45,586 nucleotides of DNA, taken from NCBI GenBank assembly GCA_029261165.1, contig JAJDBV010000033.1, positions 1-45,586 on the forward strand. Reading direction: 5' to 3'. Made by a program: the position numbers and the translations under genes. Below, piece after piece: positions 30,839 to 38,469 of the stretch. The number at the start of each line of letters is the position of its first letter. Position 1 is the first letter of the stretch. Under the pieces are notes generated by a model. That model ran no database searches, was not told the DNA's origin, and saw only the letters and a list, made by a program, of their open reading frames with translations. Source of the DNA: Nitrospirota bacterium (GTDB lineage: Bacteria > Nitrospirota > Nitrospiria > SBBL01 > JAADHI01).

Positions 30839-31918
30839 ATGACGGAAGAGAAGGTTGTGGAAGCCCTCGCCCAGGTGATTGAACCGGGCGATTCTAAAGA
30901 TGTCATCCACCTGGACAAGGTAAGAGACCTCAAAATCAACGGGAAGGATGTTTCGTTTCGCCTGATCTCCCCGGCCGCTTCGCCCCCTCAGCAGGATGAA
31001 ATAAGAAGACATATTGATCATGCCCTCCACCAGGCCCTCCCGGATATCGGACAGGTCCATATTCACTTCCAGGCAAACACCCAAGGCCCTTCGCAGGCAG
31101 CGGCACCCCCGGCTGAGGAAAAATATATCCCTGGGGTCAAGAGCGCGATCGCGGTCAGCAGCGGAAAAGGGGGGGTCGGAAAGTCGACTGTGAGCGTCAA
31201 TCTGGCGGTCGCCCTGGCCCAGGAAGGTGCACGCGTCGGGCTGTTAGATGCTGATATTTATGGGCCGAACATCCCCCTCATGATGGGGATTAAAACCCCG
31301 CCCTCTCCCCAGGGAGAAAAGATCATGCCGGCGGAAAACCACGGTGTCCGCTTTATCTCGATGGCATTTTTTGTTCCGGAAGATACCCCGATGATCTGGC
31401 GGGGCCCCATGGTTCATGGGGCGATCCAGCAGTTGCTGCGTGATGTGGCATGGGGCGAACTTGATTATCTCCTCGTCGATCTTCCTCCCGGAACGGGGGA
31501 TGCCCAGCTTTCCATCGCCCAGCTGGTGCCGCTGAGCGGGGCCGTCATCGTCACGACCCCTCAGGAAGTTGCCCTCCTTGATTCCCGGAAGGGGATGGCC
31601 ATGTTTAAAAAAGTCAGTGTGCCGGTCCTGGGGATCGTAGAAAACATGAGTTATTTTGAGTGTCCGCACTGCCAGGAAAAGACAGAGATCTTTGATCGTG
31701 GCGGCGGGCGTGCTGCGGCAGAGAAATTGAGTGTCCCTTTTCTCGGAGAAGTTCCGATTGATCCCGCCATTCGAGAGGGGGGTGATCATGGTGTCCCTAT
31801 TATGATCTCAGATCCGGACTCAACCCAGTCGAAGGCTTTTGCCGAGATTGCTCAGCGAATGACAAAAGAACTCTCCATTACAAAATCGCAACAGATCGGT
31901 TTGAAAATAATTCAGTGA
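30839..31918 (+). CDS. mrp: Mrp/ApbC-type iron-sulfur cluster carrier ATPase
   Basis: From ATG 30839 (359 aa; TTG 30833 fits the GGGAGG at 30822-30827 better in spacing and would add two residues). Residues 1 to about 85 form the MIP18/DUF59-type N-domain. The P-loop NTPase follows, with the deviant Walker A SSGKGGVGKSTVSVNLA, then LLDADIYGPN, and LVDLPPGTGDAQLSIAQL. The C-terminal ECPHCQEK provides the CxxC that bridges a 4Fe-4S cluster between two subunits. Mrp proteins load clusters onto apo-enzymes. The N-domain has no visible cysteine. The 3' end overlaps the convergent zinc-ribbon gene by seven bases. Confidence 0.94.
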   Translation: MTEEKVVEALAQVIEPGDSKDVIHLDKVRDLKINGKDVSFRLISPAASPPQQDEIRRHIDHALHQALPDIGQVHIHFQANTQGPSQAAAPPAEEKYIPGVKSAIAVSSGKGGVGKSTVSVNLAVALAQEGARVGLLDADIYGPNIPLMMGIKTPPSPQGEKIMPAENHGVRFISMAFFVPEDTPMIWRGPMVHGAIQQLLRDVAWGELDYLLVDLPPGTGDAQLSIAQLVPLSGAVIVTTPQEVALLDSRKGMAMFKKVSVPVLGIVENMSYFECPHCQEKTEIFDRGGGRAAAEKLSVPFLGEVPIDPAIREGGDHGVPIMISDPDSTQSKAFAEIAQRMTKELSITKSQQIGLKIIQ

Positions 31919-32205
31919 GAGTCATCAGGGGGCCGCAGCAAGGCGCTTAAAAATCTTTGGGGTTCTTTTGAGTCCAGGAGCGATTCAAGCGCTTCTTTTG
32001 GAAGGAAGGTCCCATTACAGTTCCTGCAGCGCATTGCCCTGACGCCAAACGTCTCAAGCGCTTCTAAAATGGCGTCACACTGCGGGCACTTCCCTTGCGG
32101 TGAGGTTTTCTTCTTTTTCTTTTCAATGAGTGCTTTATTCAAGGCGTAGAAGTAGGCTTCTTCCTTGTTGTATCCCTGCTTTTTAAGATCGTCTTCCAAG
32201 TCCAT
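31912..32205 (-). CDS. Small zinc-ribbon protein
   Basis: The 97-aa protein has a lysine-rich helical N-terminus (EKKKKKTSPQGK) followed by a four-cysteine ribbon: CPQC, then 14-15 residues, then CRNC, and a GTFLPKEALESLL tail. That is the zf-TFIIB-like pattern (CPxC...CxxCxGxWLxxxEL), here with a reduced, divergent tail. It may bind zinc and nucleic acid or protein; no partner is known. GGAAGAGA on the minus strand precedes the ATG at 32205. It lies between mrp (convergent) and the ABC export operon (same strand, upstream). Confidence 0.65.
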   Translation of the reverse strand: MDLEDDLKKQGYNKEEAYFYALNKALIEKKKKKTSPQGKCPQCDAILEALETFGVRAMRCRNCNGTFLPKEALESLLDSKEPQRFLSALLRPPDDSH

Positions 32206-32239
32206 AGGTCTCTTCCTCTTTCAACAGGGAAGGGGGGGG

Positions 32240-33463
32240 CTACTGATATCGTAGCGCCTCTGCTGGATCGAGTCGGGCGGCTTTATAGGCCGGATAAAGA
32301 CCGAAAGTAATTCCAACCGCCATCGCGAAAAAGAAGCCGAGAAAGACCGCACTCGGCAATATCACGGCGTTCCAGCCTGTGATGGCCCGACTGGCCAGTA
32401 AACCGAAGCCCATCCCCATCAGACACCCGAGTAAAATTCCAATCACACCACCAAACAAGCTGATGGCGGTCGACTCAATGAGGAATTGGGCGAGTACCGC
32501 ACGACGGCTTGCGCCGAGGGCCTTCCGGAGTCCGATCTCAGCCGTCCGTTCCGTTACCGTAACCAGCATGATGTTCATGATGCCGATCCCGCCGACCATC
32601 AGGGAGAGGGCGGCTGTTCCTCCGAGGATGACACGAAAGGTGAAGATGATCATTTCGGTATTACGAATCAGTTGGTCCTGGCTCCGGATTACAAAATCTT
32701 CAACGCCATCATGGCGTTGAAGCAGGAGGTTCCGAATCATTTCGTCAGTTTTTTTCATATTTCGACGGTGGTCCACCTTGACGACGAACGAAGTCAGCTT
32801 GTCGTTTCCATTGAACAGCTTGATGGCTGTTGTGGCCGGGATCAAAAGGGTATCATCATAATTAATCCCGTGAAGACTCCCTTTTTCTTTTAGGATACCG
32901 ATCACGACAAAGCGTTGGTTCCCGATCTTCAGATCCTTTCCGAGGGGATCCTCTTCCTCAAAAAGGTCTTTTACGATCTCTTTCCCAAGCACAGCCACCT
33001 TTTTAAAGCGATCCGTATCTTCCTCAGAAAGAAAACGACCTCGGTCGATCTCGTAATTTTGAATTTCTAGGTAGCTCTCAAGTACCCCTTCTGCCATGCC
33101 GCTTCGGTCATTATCTCCATGTCGGAGATGCGTCCGGACATTGATCACGGGCGTCACTTTCTCGGCATGAGGGATCATCGCCTTCACGATTTCGGCATCT
33201 TTGTATCGAAGTCCTTTTGAACGGCCTACGGTATTTCGACGGTCCTCTTTATCCATTTTCTTTGGACGAACCGATAAGAGATTGGTTCCGAGTTTCTCGA
33301 TCATCTCAACAATCATCCGTTCCCCCCCCGCCACGATCGACGACATGGAAATGACGGCCGATACGCCGATGATCACGCCGAGCATCGTGAGCGCGGAACG
33401 GAGCTTGTTTGACGACAGATTCTTAATCGCGTCTGTAAAAATTTCGATAAAATTCATGGTCAC
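32240..33463 (-). CDS. MacB-like ABC transporter permease (FtsX domain)
   Basis: At 407 aa it has the MacB_PCD-FtsX arrangement. It shows the first membrane helix with RSALTMLGVIIGVSAVISM, a large periplasmic domain (about 45-270), and three C-terminal helices with GGIGIMNIMLVTVTERTAEIGLRKALGASRR, the signature of type VII ABC permeases. It ends YPAYKAARLDPAEALRYQ. Unlike MacB, the ATPase is a separate gene just upstream in the operon (33470-34171). With the adaptor and the TolC-like protein it should make a tripartite pump or mechanotransmission exporter for a small molecule, lipid or peptide. Confidence 0.92.
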   Translation of the reverse strand: MTMNFIEIFTDAIKNLSSNKLRSALTMLGVIIGVSAVISMSSIVAGGERMIVEMIEKLGTNLLSVRPKKMDKEDRRNTVGRSKGLRYKDAEIVKAMIPHAEKVTPVINVRTHLRHGDNDRSGMAEGVLESYLEIQNYEIDRGRFLSEEDTDRFKKVAVLGKEIVKDLFEEEDPLGKDLKIGNQRFVVIGILKEKGSLHGINYDDTLLIPATTAIKLFNGNDKLTSFVVKVDHRRNMKKTDEMIRNLLLQRHDGVEDFVIRSQDQLIRNTEMIIFTFRVILGGTAALSLMVGGIGIMNIMLVTVTERTAEIGLRKALGASRRAVLAQFLIESTAISLFGGVIGILLGCLMGMGFGLLASRAITGWNAVILPSAVFLGFFFAMAVGITFGLYPAYKAARLDPAEALRYQ

Positions 33464-33469
33464 CGCGTC

Positions 33470-34171
33470 CTATCGAAAATGTTCCATCTGTTTTCGGGGA
33501 TCTTCACTGCCGATGATACGGCCATCCTTGATCGTGATTGTCCGGTCGGTCAGGCCGGCCAGCTCCTTGTCGTGGGTCACCAGGATGAGCGTATGGCCGT
33601 GCTTGTGAAGCGTATGCAGAAGCTCGATGATCTCTCCTCCTGACTTGGAATCGAGGTTGCCGGTTGGCTCATCCGCCAGGATGATGTCGGGATTATTCAC
33701 CAGGGCCCGGGCAATGGCAACCCGCTGCTGTTGTCCGCCTGAAAGCTGGTTTGGCCGATGATGGATTCGGTCTGAAAGGCCAACCTGGGACAATGCCTCC
33801 CTGGCCCGCGCCATACGTGCCTCTTTTGGAAGGCCGGCGTAAAAGAGGGGGAGTGCCACATTGGCCAATGCGGTGTTTCGCCCGAGCAGATGAAAAGTCT
33901 GGAAGATAAATCCGATCTTTTCATTCCTGATTCGGGCCAGGTCCCGGTCTGAGAGGTTTTGAACTTCTTCTTCCTTGAACAGATAACAACCGTTTGTCGG
34001 TCTTGAAAGGCATCCGATCACATCAAGAAGGGTGGTCTTACCGCTTCCGGACGGACCAACGATCGAAACAAACTCGCCCGAATCTATCGTGAAGCTGTTC
34101 TGGTGGAGGGCGTGGACCGCCACTTCTCCCATCTGATAAACTTTGCTAACTGCTTTGAATTGGATCAGCAT
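33470..34171 (-). CDS. ABC transporter ATP-binding protein (LolD/MacB type)
   Basis: The 233-aa nucleotide-binding protein has Walker [10 protein letters not shown], the Q-loop region [18 protein letters not shown], signature [17 protein letters not shown], Walker [10 protein letters not shown], and the H-loop ILVTHD. The [19 protein letters not shown] stretch is typical of the LolD/MacB branch that drives type VII permeases. It lies six bases from the permease gene and 21 from the adaptor gene. Confidence 0.95.
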   Translation of the reverse strand: MLIQFKAVSKVYQMGEVAVHALHQNSFTIDSGEFVSIVGPSGSGKTTLLDVIGCLSRPTNGCYLFKEEEVQNLSDRDLARIRNEKIGFIFQTFHLLGRNTALANVALPLFYAGLPKEARMARAREALSQVGLSDRIHHRPNQLSGGQQQRVAIARALVNNPDIILADEPTGNLDSKSGGEIIELLHTLHKHGHTLILVTHDKELAGLTDRTITIKDGRIIGSEDPRKQMEHFR

Positions 34172-34192
34172 CTACGTTAAACGGTAAAAAGG

Positions 34193-35341
34193 CTAGGCGC
34201 CTCTTCGTCGTTCCTTCTCTTCCATCGTCGGCAGGACGATCTGATCCCCTTCGTTTAATCCATCCTTGATGACTGCAATCGTCTCATTTTTTATCCCAAT
34301 GCTAACAGGATGGAGCTGGTCTTCGCCGGTGCGTTGGCGAACAGTGACGGTCGGTTTCCCGTCGACCTCCTGTAAGGCGGTTAGCGGAAGGTAAAGGACA
34401 TCTTTCTCAATCTGAGTGATGATGTCGACATTTGCGGTCATAGAGGGCATCAGGCGTTGATCGAAATTGGCCAGTTCGACCGTCACTTCGTAGGTCACCA
34501 CATCATTCTCTTTCTCTCCTTTTGGAGAGATCTTGGCAATCCGGCCCTCATACACCTCGAAAGGAATTGCATCTAACTGAATGACAACCGGCTGTCCTTC
34601 CCGTATCCGGTTGATGTTTACCTCATTGATCTTTGTCTTTACCCACATCTTTGAGAGGTCGGCGATTCGCAATAGGGCTGTCCCACCGGTGATGGTTGAT
34701 GTGCCGGAAGAGACGATTTCACCCACGGCAACATTCACCTCAAGAACCCTCCCGGAAATTGGGGAAAAGATGGTATAGTCATCCAAAGACTCAGATGTCA
34801 AAGCGCGATTGAAGTATTTTTTGAATAGCGCTTTGTCGCCATCCAGGGTGAGCAGGAGTTTTCGTTTTGCCAGGTTTAAGCGGATTTTCGCATTTTCAAG
34901 GCCTTTTTCGGCATCTTCCAGGATTTTTCGAGAGACAAACCCCTTTGTAAACAACTCTTTCATACGGTGAACCTCCCGTTGGTTCTCTTTGAGGTTGAGT
35001 TGTTCCTGTTCGATCGATGCTTGGGCTTCAGCGACCTTCCGCGCTTGGTTCGATTCCGGCTGAATCGTTGCCAAGGGCTGACCCACCTTGACGTCATCTC
35101 CCCCTTGAACAAAAAGTTGCTTCACCTCGCCAGCTTGTTCCGACTTGATTTCAACAACATTGGCGGGTTCCAGTGATCCTGTTTCTGCCGCCTTGACAAC
35201 CACATCCCCTTTTTTGACAAGGACCAGATCCTCACTTCTGACTTCCTCTCCGTTCCCCTTACGAAAGGCATAAATCGTTGCCGCCAAAAGGAAGAATGTC
35301 GCGATGAAGGTGAGTATTTTATGAAGGCGTCTCGACCCCAT
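34193..35341 (-). CDS. MacA/HlyD-type periplasmic adaptor
   Basis: The 382-aa membrane-fusion protein starts with a single membrane anchor (ILTFIATFFLLAATIYAF). A lipoyl half (VVVKAAETGSLEPANVVEIK), an alpha-helical hairpin (about 90-170) and the second lipoyl half (YTIFSPISGRVLEVNVAVGE) follow. Beta-barrel parts end in GDQIVLPTMEEKERRRGA. It bridges the inner-membrane ABC permease and the outer-membrane TolC-like channel. Its start overlaps the end of the upstream outer-membrane gene by 23 bases, so translation is coupled. Confidence 0.93.
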   Translation of the reverse strand: MGSRRLHKILTFIATFFLLAATIYAFRKGNGEEVRSEDLVLVKKGDVVVKAAETGSLEPANVVEIKSEQAGEVKQLFVQGGDDVKVGQPLATIQPESNQARKVAEAQASIEQEQLNLKENQREVHRMKELFTKGFVSRKILEDAEKGLENAKIRLNLAKRKLLLTLDGDKALFKKYFNRALTSESLDDYTIFSPISGRVLEVNVAVGEIVSSGTSTITGGTALLRIADLSKMWVKTKINEVNINRIREGQPVVIQLDAIPFEVYEGRIAKISPKGEKENDVVTYEVTVELANFDQRLMPSMTANVDIITQIEKDVLYLPLTALQEVDGKPTVTVRQRTGEDQLHPVSIGIKNETIAVIKDGLNEGDQIVLPTMEEKERRRGA

Positions 35342-36851
35342 ATTTCTCCAAGAGCGTTCCGGTGGCCCCGTCTAGACTGGCAAGCGATTTATTGTAATCA
35401 AGCACGGCCTTCAACGCTTTTACTCTTGCTTCCGCCAAATCATCTTGAAATTCGAGGAGGTCGTTGCTGCTGATTAATCCGAGAGAAAACCGCTCGGTTC
35501 CGGCGGAAAGCTGCCGTTCTGCAAGAACCCTGGCGCGGCGGGTGGTCTTGATTCGATGAAAATCAGTCCTGACGCGTCGAAGGGCCTTTTTCACCTCCAG
35601 GGTGATCTGTTGAACAATCTTGGTTTGGGCCAGGATTGCCTTGTTTTGTTCGGTTTTTTCTTTTTTAAAGTTGGCCCGTGCCCTGCGATTTCCAATGGGG
35701 TACTGAAGCTCAAGACCGACTTCCCATCGGAAGGATTCTTTTGAAGTAATTTGATCAAACCCCTGCGCGTAGGTTTGGCCGAGGCCGTTTAGACCGAGTC
35801 TGCCGACAAAATCTAGAGAAGGGAAAAGTTGATTCTTTGCAATTCTGAGAAGCAGTGCGCGGTTCCGGAGGTTCAAGTGATTTTCCTCAATTTCCGGTCG
35901 CCGTGTCAGGGCCACTTTCAAGGTCTTTCCCCTTTCGATAGGCCTCTCTGTGTCCATCGGTTTATCGGTCGGATGGAGGGAGGGAGGGTCGATCAGCGAT
36001 TGCTCCGGAAGGTTCAGGAGGCGCCGGAGTTCATCTTCCTTATCTTCAATCTCTTTTTCGGCGATGACAACCGATTCCTCCCGAGAAGCGGCCCCGGCTT
36101 CAGCCACCAGAATTTCTATCGGTGCCAGGAGACCCAGCTCGACCTTCGCCCGATTGGCTTCGAGAAGTTGTCGGGCCGATTGGAGTGCCTGCTGTTTTAC
36201 CTTCAGGTTCTCTCTCTGAAAGACAAGGTCCCAATAGGTGCTGTTAATATCGAATAGAAGGGTTGAGACCTTTGACCGGAAGGCCGTCCGAGAAATGGTG
36301 ATGTCGGTTTGTGCGATGTGCACCAGACCTTGCGTAATCTCTCGCCCTAATCCTTGGAGAAGGGGCTGGGTCACGGTGAGGACGGCATCGCCTGTGAAGG
36401 TCGGATTAAAAACCTGACCCGAATTCCGGGTTGACCGCGTTTGGTTCAGAGAAAGGCCATAATCCCCCCCCCACCGCAGGCGTTGCTTTAATCCTGCCTG
36501 GAAATTCACTTTTGTTTGTTTAAGCTTGTTTGTGCCGAGGACAGTGGTATCTATCGTCGATGAGGTCGTTTGGGTGCTTCGGTCCGTCCGTGTACCCATG
36601 CGGAGGGCGGGATCAAATTGGGCATCCTCGAGAGTAAGACTTAACTCACGTAACCGAATCGTTTCCCTTTCAATCCGGATGTCCACATTGTTTTCCAGGG
36701 CAATCGTGATGGCATCTGTTAAAGACAAGGGCACTGAGGGGGACGCCGCCCCGCTGAGTGAAGGGGCCTGGATAATAACAAACAGGGCCATCAACACTGA
36801 CAGAAAACCGCTTTTATGAACCTTTTTCACGCGCGACAACAATGGCTTCAT
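35319..36851 (-). CDS. TolC-family outer-membrane efflux protein
   Basis: The 510-aa protein has a signal peptide (SGFLSVLMALFVIIQAPSLSGAA) and two outer-membrane-efflux repeats with the usual LTDAITIALENNVDIRIERE start. A long helical part includes RQLLEANRAKVELGLLAPIEILVAEA and the second-repeat equivalent ERFSLGLISSNDLLEFQDDL. It forms the trimeric outer-membrane channel of the exporter. It is the first gene of the four-gene minus-strand operon. A TTGAAT-17-TATTCT promoter lies so close (36863-36891) that the leader would be only about five bases, so the true start may be internal. Confidence 0.93.
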   Translation of the reverse strand: MKPLLSRVKKVHKSGFLSVLMALFVIIQAPSLSGAASPSVPLSLTDAITIALENNVDIRIERETIRLRELSLTLEDAQFDPALRMGTRTDRSTQTTSSTIDTTVLGTNKLKQTKVNFQAGLKQRLRWGGDYGLSLNQTRSTRNSGQVFNPTFTGDAVLTVTQPLLQGLGREITQGLVHIAQTDITISRTAFRSKVSTLLFDINSTYWDLVFQRENLKVKQQALQSARQLLEANRAKVELGLLAPIEILVAEAGAASREESVVIAEKEIEDKEDELRRLLNLPEQSLIDPPSLHPTDKPMDTERPIERGKTLKVALTRRPEIEENHLNLRNRALLLRIAKNQLFPSLDFVGRLGLNGLGQTYAQGFDQITSKESFRWEVGLELQYPIGNRRARANFKKEKTEQNKAILAQTKIVQQITLEVKKALRRVRTDFHRIKTTRRARVLAERQLSAGTERFSLGLISSNDLLEFQDDLAEARVKALKAVLDYNKSLASLDGATGTLLEKYGVETPS

Positions 36852-36862
36852 AAGTCCGATTC

Positions 36863-36891
36863 AGAATAACAAATGCCTCAAGAAAATTCAA
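36863..36891 (-). promoter_or_regulatory. Possible promoter of the TolC/MacA/ABC operon
   Basis: On the minus strand TTGAAT (complement of 36886-36891) and TATTCT (complement of 36863-36868) are 17 bases apart. The predicted start at about 36856 is five bases from the annotated ATG, implying a near-leaderless mRNA or a later start codon. Confidence 0.4.
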
Positions 36892-37019
36892 TCGCCTAGA
36901 TAAACCAAGATCACCTGCCAAAACGAGCCGACCTTTGTCGATAACGTGGGATCTCCCCTTCTTACCCCGTTGACCTAGACCATGCTACCGAAGGACCAGG
37001 TCGGTGCAATGGAATGCCC

Positions 37020-37048
37020 TTGACAAGGCAATGTAAATAGGAGATAAT
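37020..37048 (+). promoter_or_regulatory. Sigma70 promoter of rpsU
   Basis: TTGACA (37020-37025) and GATAAT (37043-37048) with a 17-base spacer predict transcription from about 37055, giving a leader of about 70 bases that contains a terminator-like hairpin before rpsU. Confidence 0.7.
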
Positions 37049-37075
37049 CCGATCCGACAAGTAAGGATGGTTTCT

Positions 37076-37105
37076 CCCCAGGTGAGGTGGTGCTGGGGTT
37101 TTTTT
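37076..37105 (+). terminator. Terminator-like hairpin in the rpsU leader
   Basis: CCCCAG (37076-37081) pairs with CTGGGG (37093-37098) around an 11-base loop, followed by seven T bases. It lies between the rpsU promoter and the rpsU ribosome binding site, so it would act on the rpsU message as an attenuator or autoregulatory leader structure. Confidence 0.6.
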
Positions 37106-37124
37106 AATTTAAGGGAGATTTTTT

Positions 37125-37331
37125 TTGATCAAGGTTTATGACAACCAGATCGAGAAGGCTTTAAAAGCCCTCAAGAGGCAGCTTGCCAAAGAGGGGCTTT
37201 TAAAGGAACTGAAGCGACGAAGTTTTTACGAAAAACCTTCGGTAAAGCGGAAAAGAAAACAGAAAGAAGCCAGAAAGAAGCGCCTTAAAGCCCTCCGTGC
37301 CAGTTTTATCCCTGGAAGTCCTGGCAGATAG
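37125..37331 (+). CDS. rpsU: 30S ribosomal protein bS21, TTG start
   Basis: The 68-aa basic protein matches bS21: VYDNQIEKALKALKRQLAKEG, then LKELKRRSFYEKPSVKRKRK and an arginine/lysine-rich tail slightly longer than usual (LKALRASFIPGSPGR). bS21 helps the small subunit bind mRNA. The only sensible start is TTG 37125, with AAGGGAGA (37111-37118) seven bases upstream; the rare start should lower output. A strong promoter and a leader hairpin precede it. Confidence 0.93.
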   Translation: MIKVYDNQIEKALKALKRQLAKEGLLKELKRRSFYEKPSVKRKRKQKEARKKRLKALRASFIPGSPGR

Positions 37332-37577
37332 CTTCCCTCCTTGTATCTTCTTTCTTCGCCTGCCCCTCCTCTCTGTGGGAATGAGTTCTTAAATCGCGAG
37401 TCTCAAAATAGGGTCTTCCGCTATGAACTTGACCTTATTTTATTGACCTGCTAGACTCCATCGACCGATAAGACGCTCATGCCATAATTGCAGAATCGGG
37501 AGCCTCTGCTCATCGCCTACGTAGACGTTGCGGTCGGTCAAAAGTCCTGATCCTTGTCTTCGCAGATGACTTGACCG

Positions 37578-37606
37578 TTGCCCGACATTCAATTGCGCAG
37601 TATATA
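37578..37606 (+). promoter_or_regulatory. Sigma70-like promoter upstream of the 57-aa gene/queE
   Basis: TTGCCC (37578-37583) and TATATA (37601-37606) are 17 bases apart; the predicted start near 37613 leaves a 12-base leader with AAGGGGAG before ATG 37625. Confidence 0.55.
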
Positions 37607-37624
37607 TTAGGTTGAAGGGGAGAG

Positions 37625-37798
37625 ATGGAAGCGCGACGCGGCGAACGACGGAAACTGACACGCGGCTACGGCCCCGAACGTCGCGTCATCGACCTGCTTC
37701 CTCCCAGTGCAGATCTTCGCCGGGCTGAACAGCGAAGAAAAGACCGTCGCCAGGATGACCGACGCAAGAAAAGAACTTTACCCCTCGCCTCTTTATAA
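37625..37798 (+). CDS. Arginine-rich 57-aa protein
   Basis: ATG 37625 has an AAGGGGAG ribosome binding site and a promoter-like pair 20-45 bases upstream. The product is very basic and polar: MEARRGERRKLTRGYGPERR, then a short neutral middle (VIDLLPPSADL) and a second charged run (RRAEQRRKDRRQDDRRKKR). There is no recognised family; the composition suggests RNA or DNA binding or disorder. It ends 24 bases before queE and is likely co-transcribed with it. Confidence 0.55.
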   Translation: MEARRGERRKLTRGYGPERRVIDLLPPSADLRRAEQRRKDRRQDDRRKKRTLPLASL

Positions 37799-37822
37799 AC
37801 CCAAATTGGTCGTACCAGATGA

Positions 37823-38458
37823 ATGAAGATCAATGAGATTTTTAAAAGTATCCAAGGGGAGTCGAGTTATGCGGGACTCCCCTGTGTTTTTGTGAGGACC
37901 ACAGGGTGTCATCTCCGTTGTCGATGGTGCGATACGGCTTATGCCTTTCACGAGGGGCATGAATACTCTGTCGAATCCATCCTTCAAGAGGTGCGACGTT
38001 TCGAGTGCCGTTTCGTAGAGTTGACCGGTGGCGAACCTCTCCTTCAAGAGGAGAGCCCTCTGCTGATCGCAACGCTCTTGAATGAAGGCTATCAGGTTCT
38101 GGTTGAAACAGGCGGGAGCGTGCCGATCAAACAGGTCGATTCCCGAGCGATCATCATCATGGACATCAAGTGTCCCGGGAGTGGGATGGATCATACCACG
38201 CTTTGGGAGAATCTGGCGTGCCTGAAAGACCAAGACGAGGTCAAGTTTGTCATTGCCGACCGATCCGATTACGACTGGGCCAAGGGCATCCTCAACCAGT
38301 ATTCAGTGCTTCAGGACAAGATCATACATTTCTCTCCGGTCTTCGGACAGATGCCGGCGAAGGAACTGGCTGGATGGATTCTGGAAGAAGCGCTTCCGGT
38401 TCGCTTTCAATTACAAATGCATAAATATATCTGGGACACCGCGATGAAGGGAATCTAA
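37823..38458 (+). CDS. queE: 7-Carboxy-7-deazaguanine synthase
   Basis: The 211-aa radical SAM protein has the N-terminus MKINEIFKSIQGESSYAGLPCVFVRTTGCHLRCRWCDTAYAF, in segments: IQGE (family hallmark), then CHLRCRWC, a Cx3Cx2C cluster motif typical of QueE. ELTGGEPLLQ is the GGE substrate/SAM motif. QueE turns 6-carboxytetrahydropterin into 7-carboxy-7-deazaguanine for queuosine and archaeosine-type modifications. No queC, queD or queF gene is in the window. The start at ATG 37823 has no good ribosome binding site; coupling to the 57-aa gene is possible. Confidence 0.93.
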   Translation: MKINEIFKSIQGESSYAGLPCVFVRTTGCHLRCRWCDTAYAFHEGHEYSVESILQEVRRFECRFVELTGGEPLLQEESPLLIATLLNEGYQVLVETGGSVPIKQVDSRAIIIMDIKCPGSGMDHTTLWENLACLKDQDEVKFVIADRSDYDWAKGILNQYSVLQDKIIHFSPVFGQMPAKELAGWILEEALPVRFQLQMHKYIWDTAMKGI

Positions 38459-38469
38459 GAGGATTTAGT

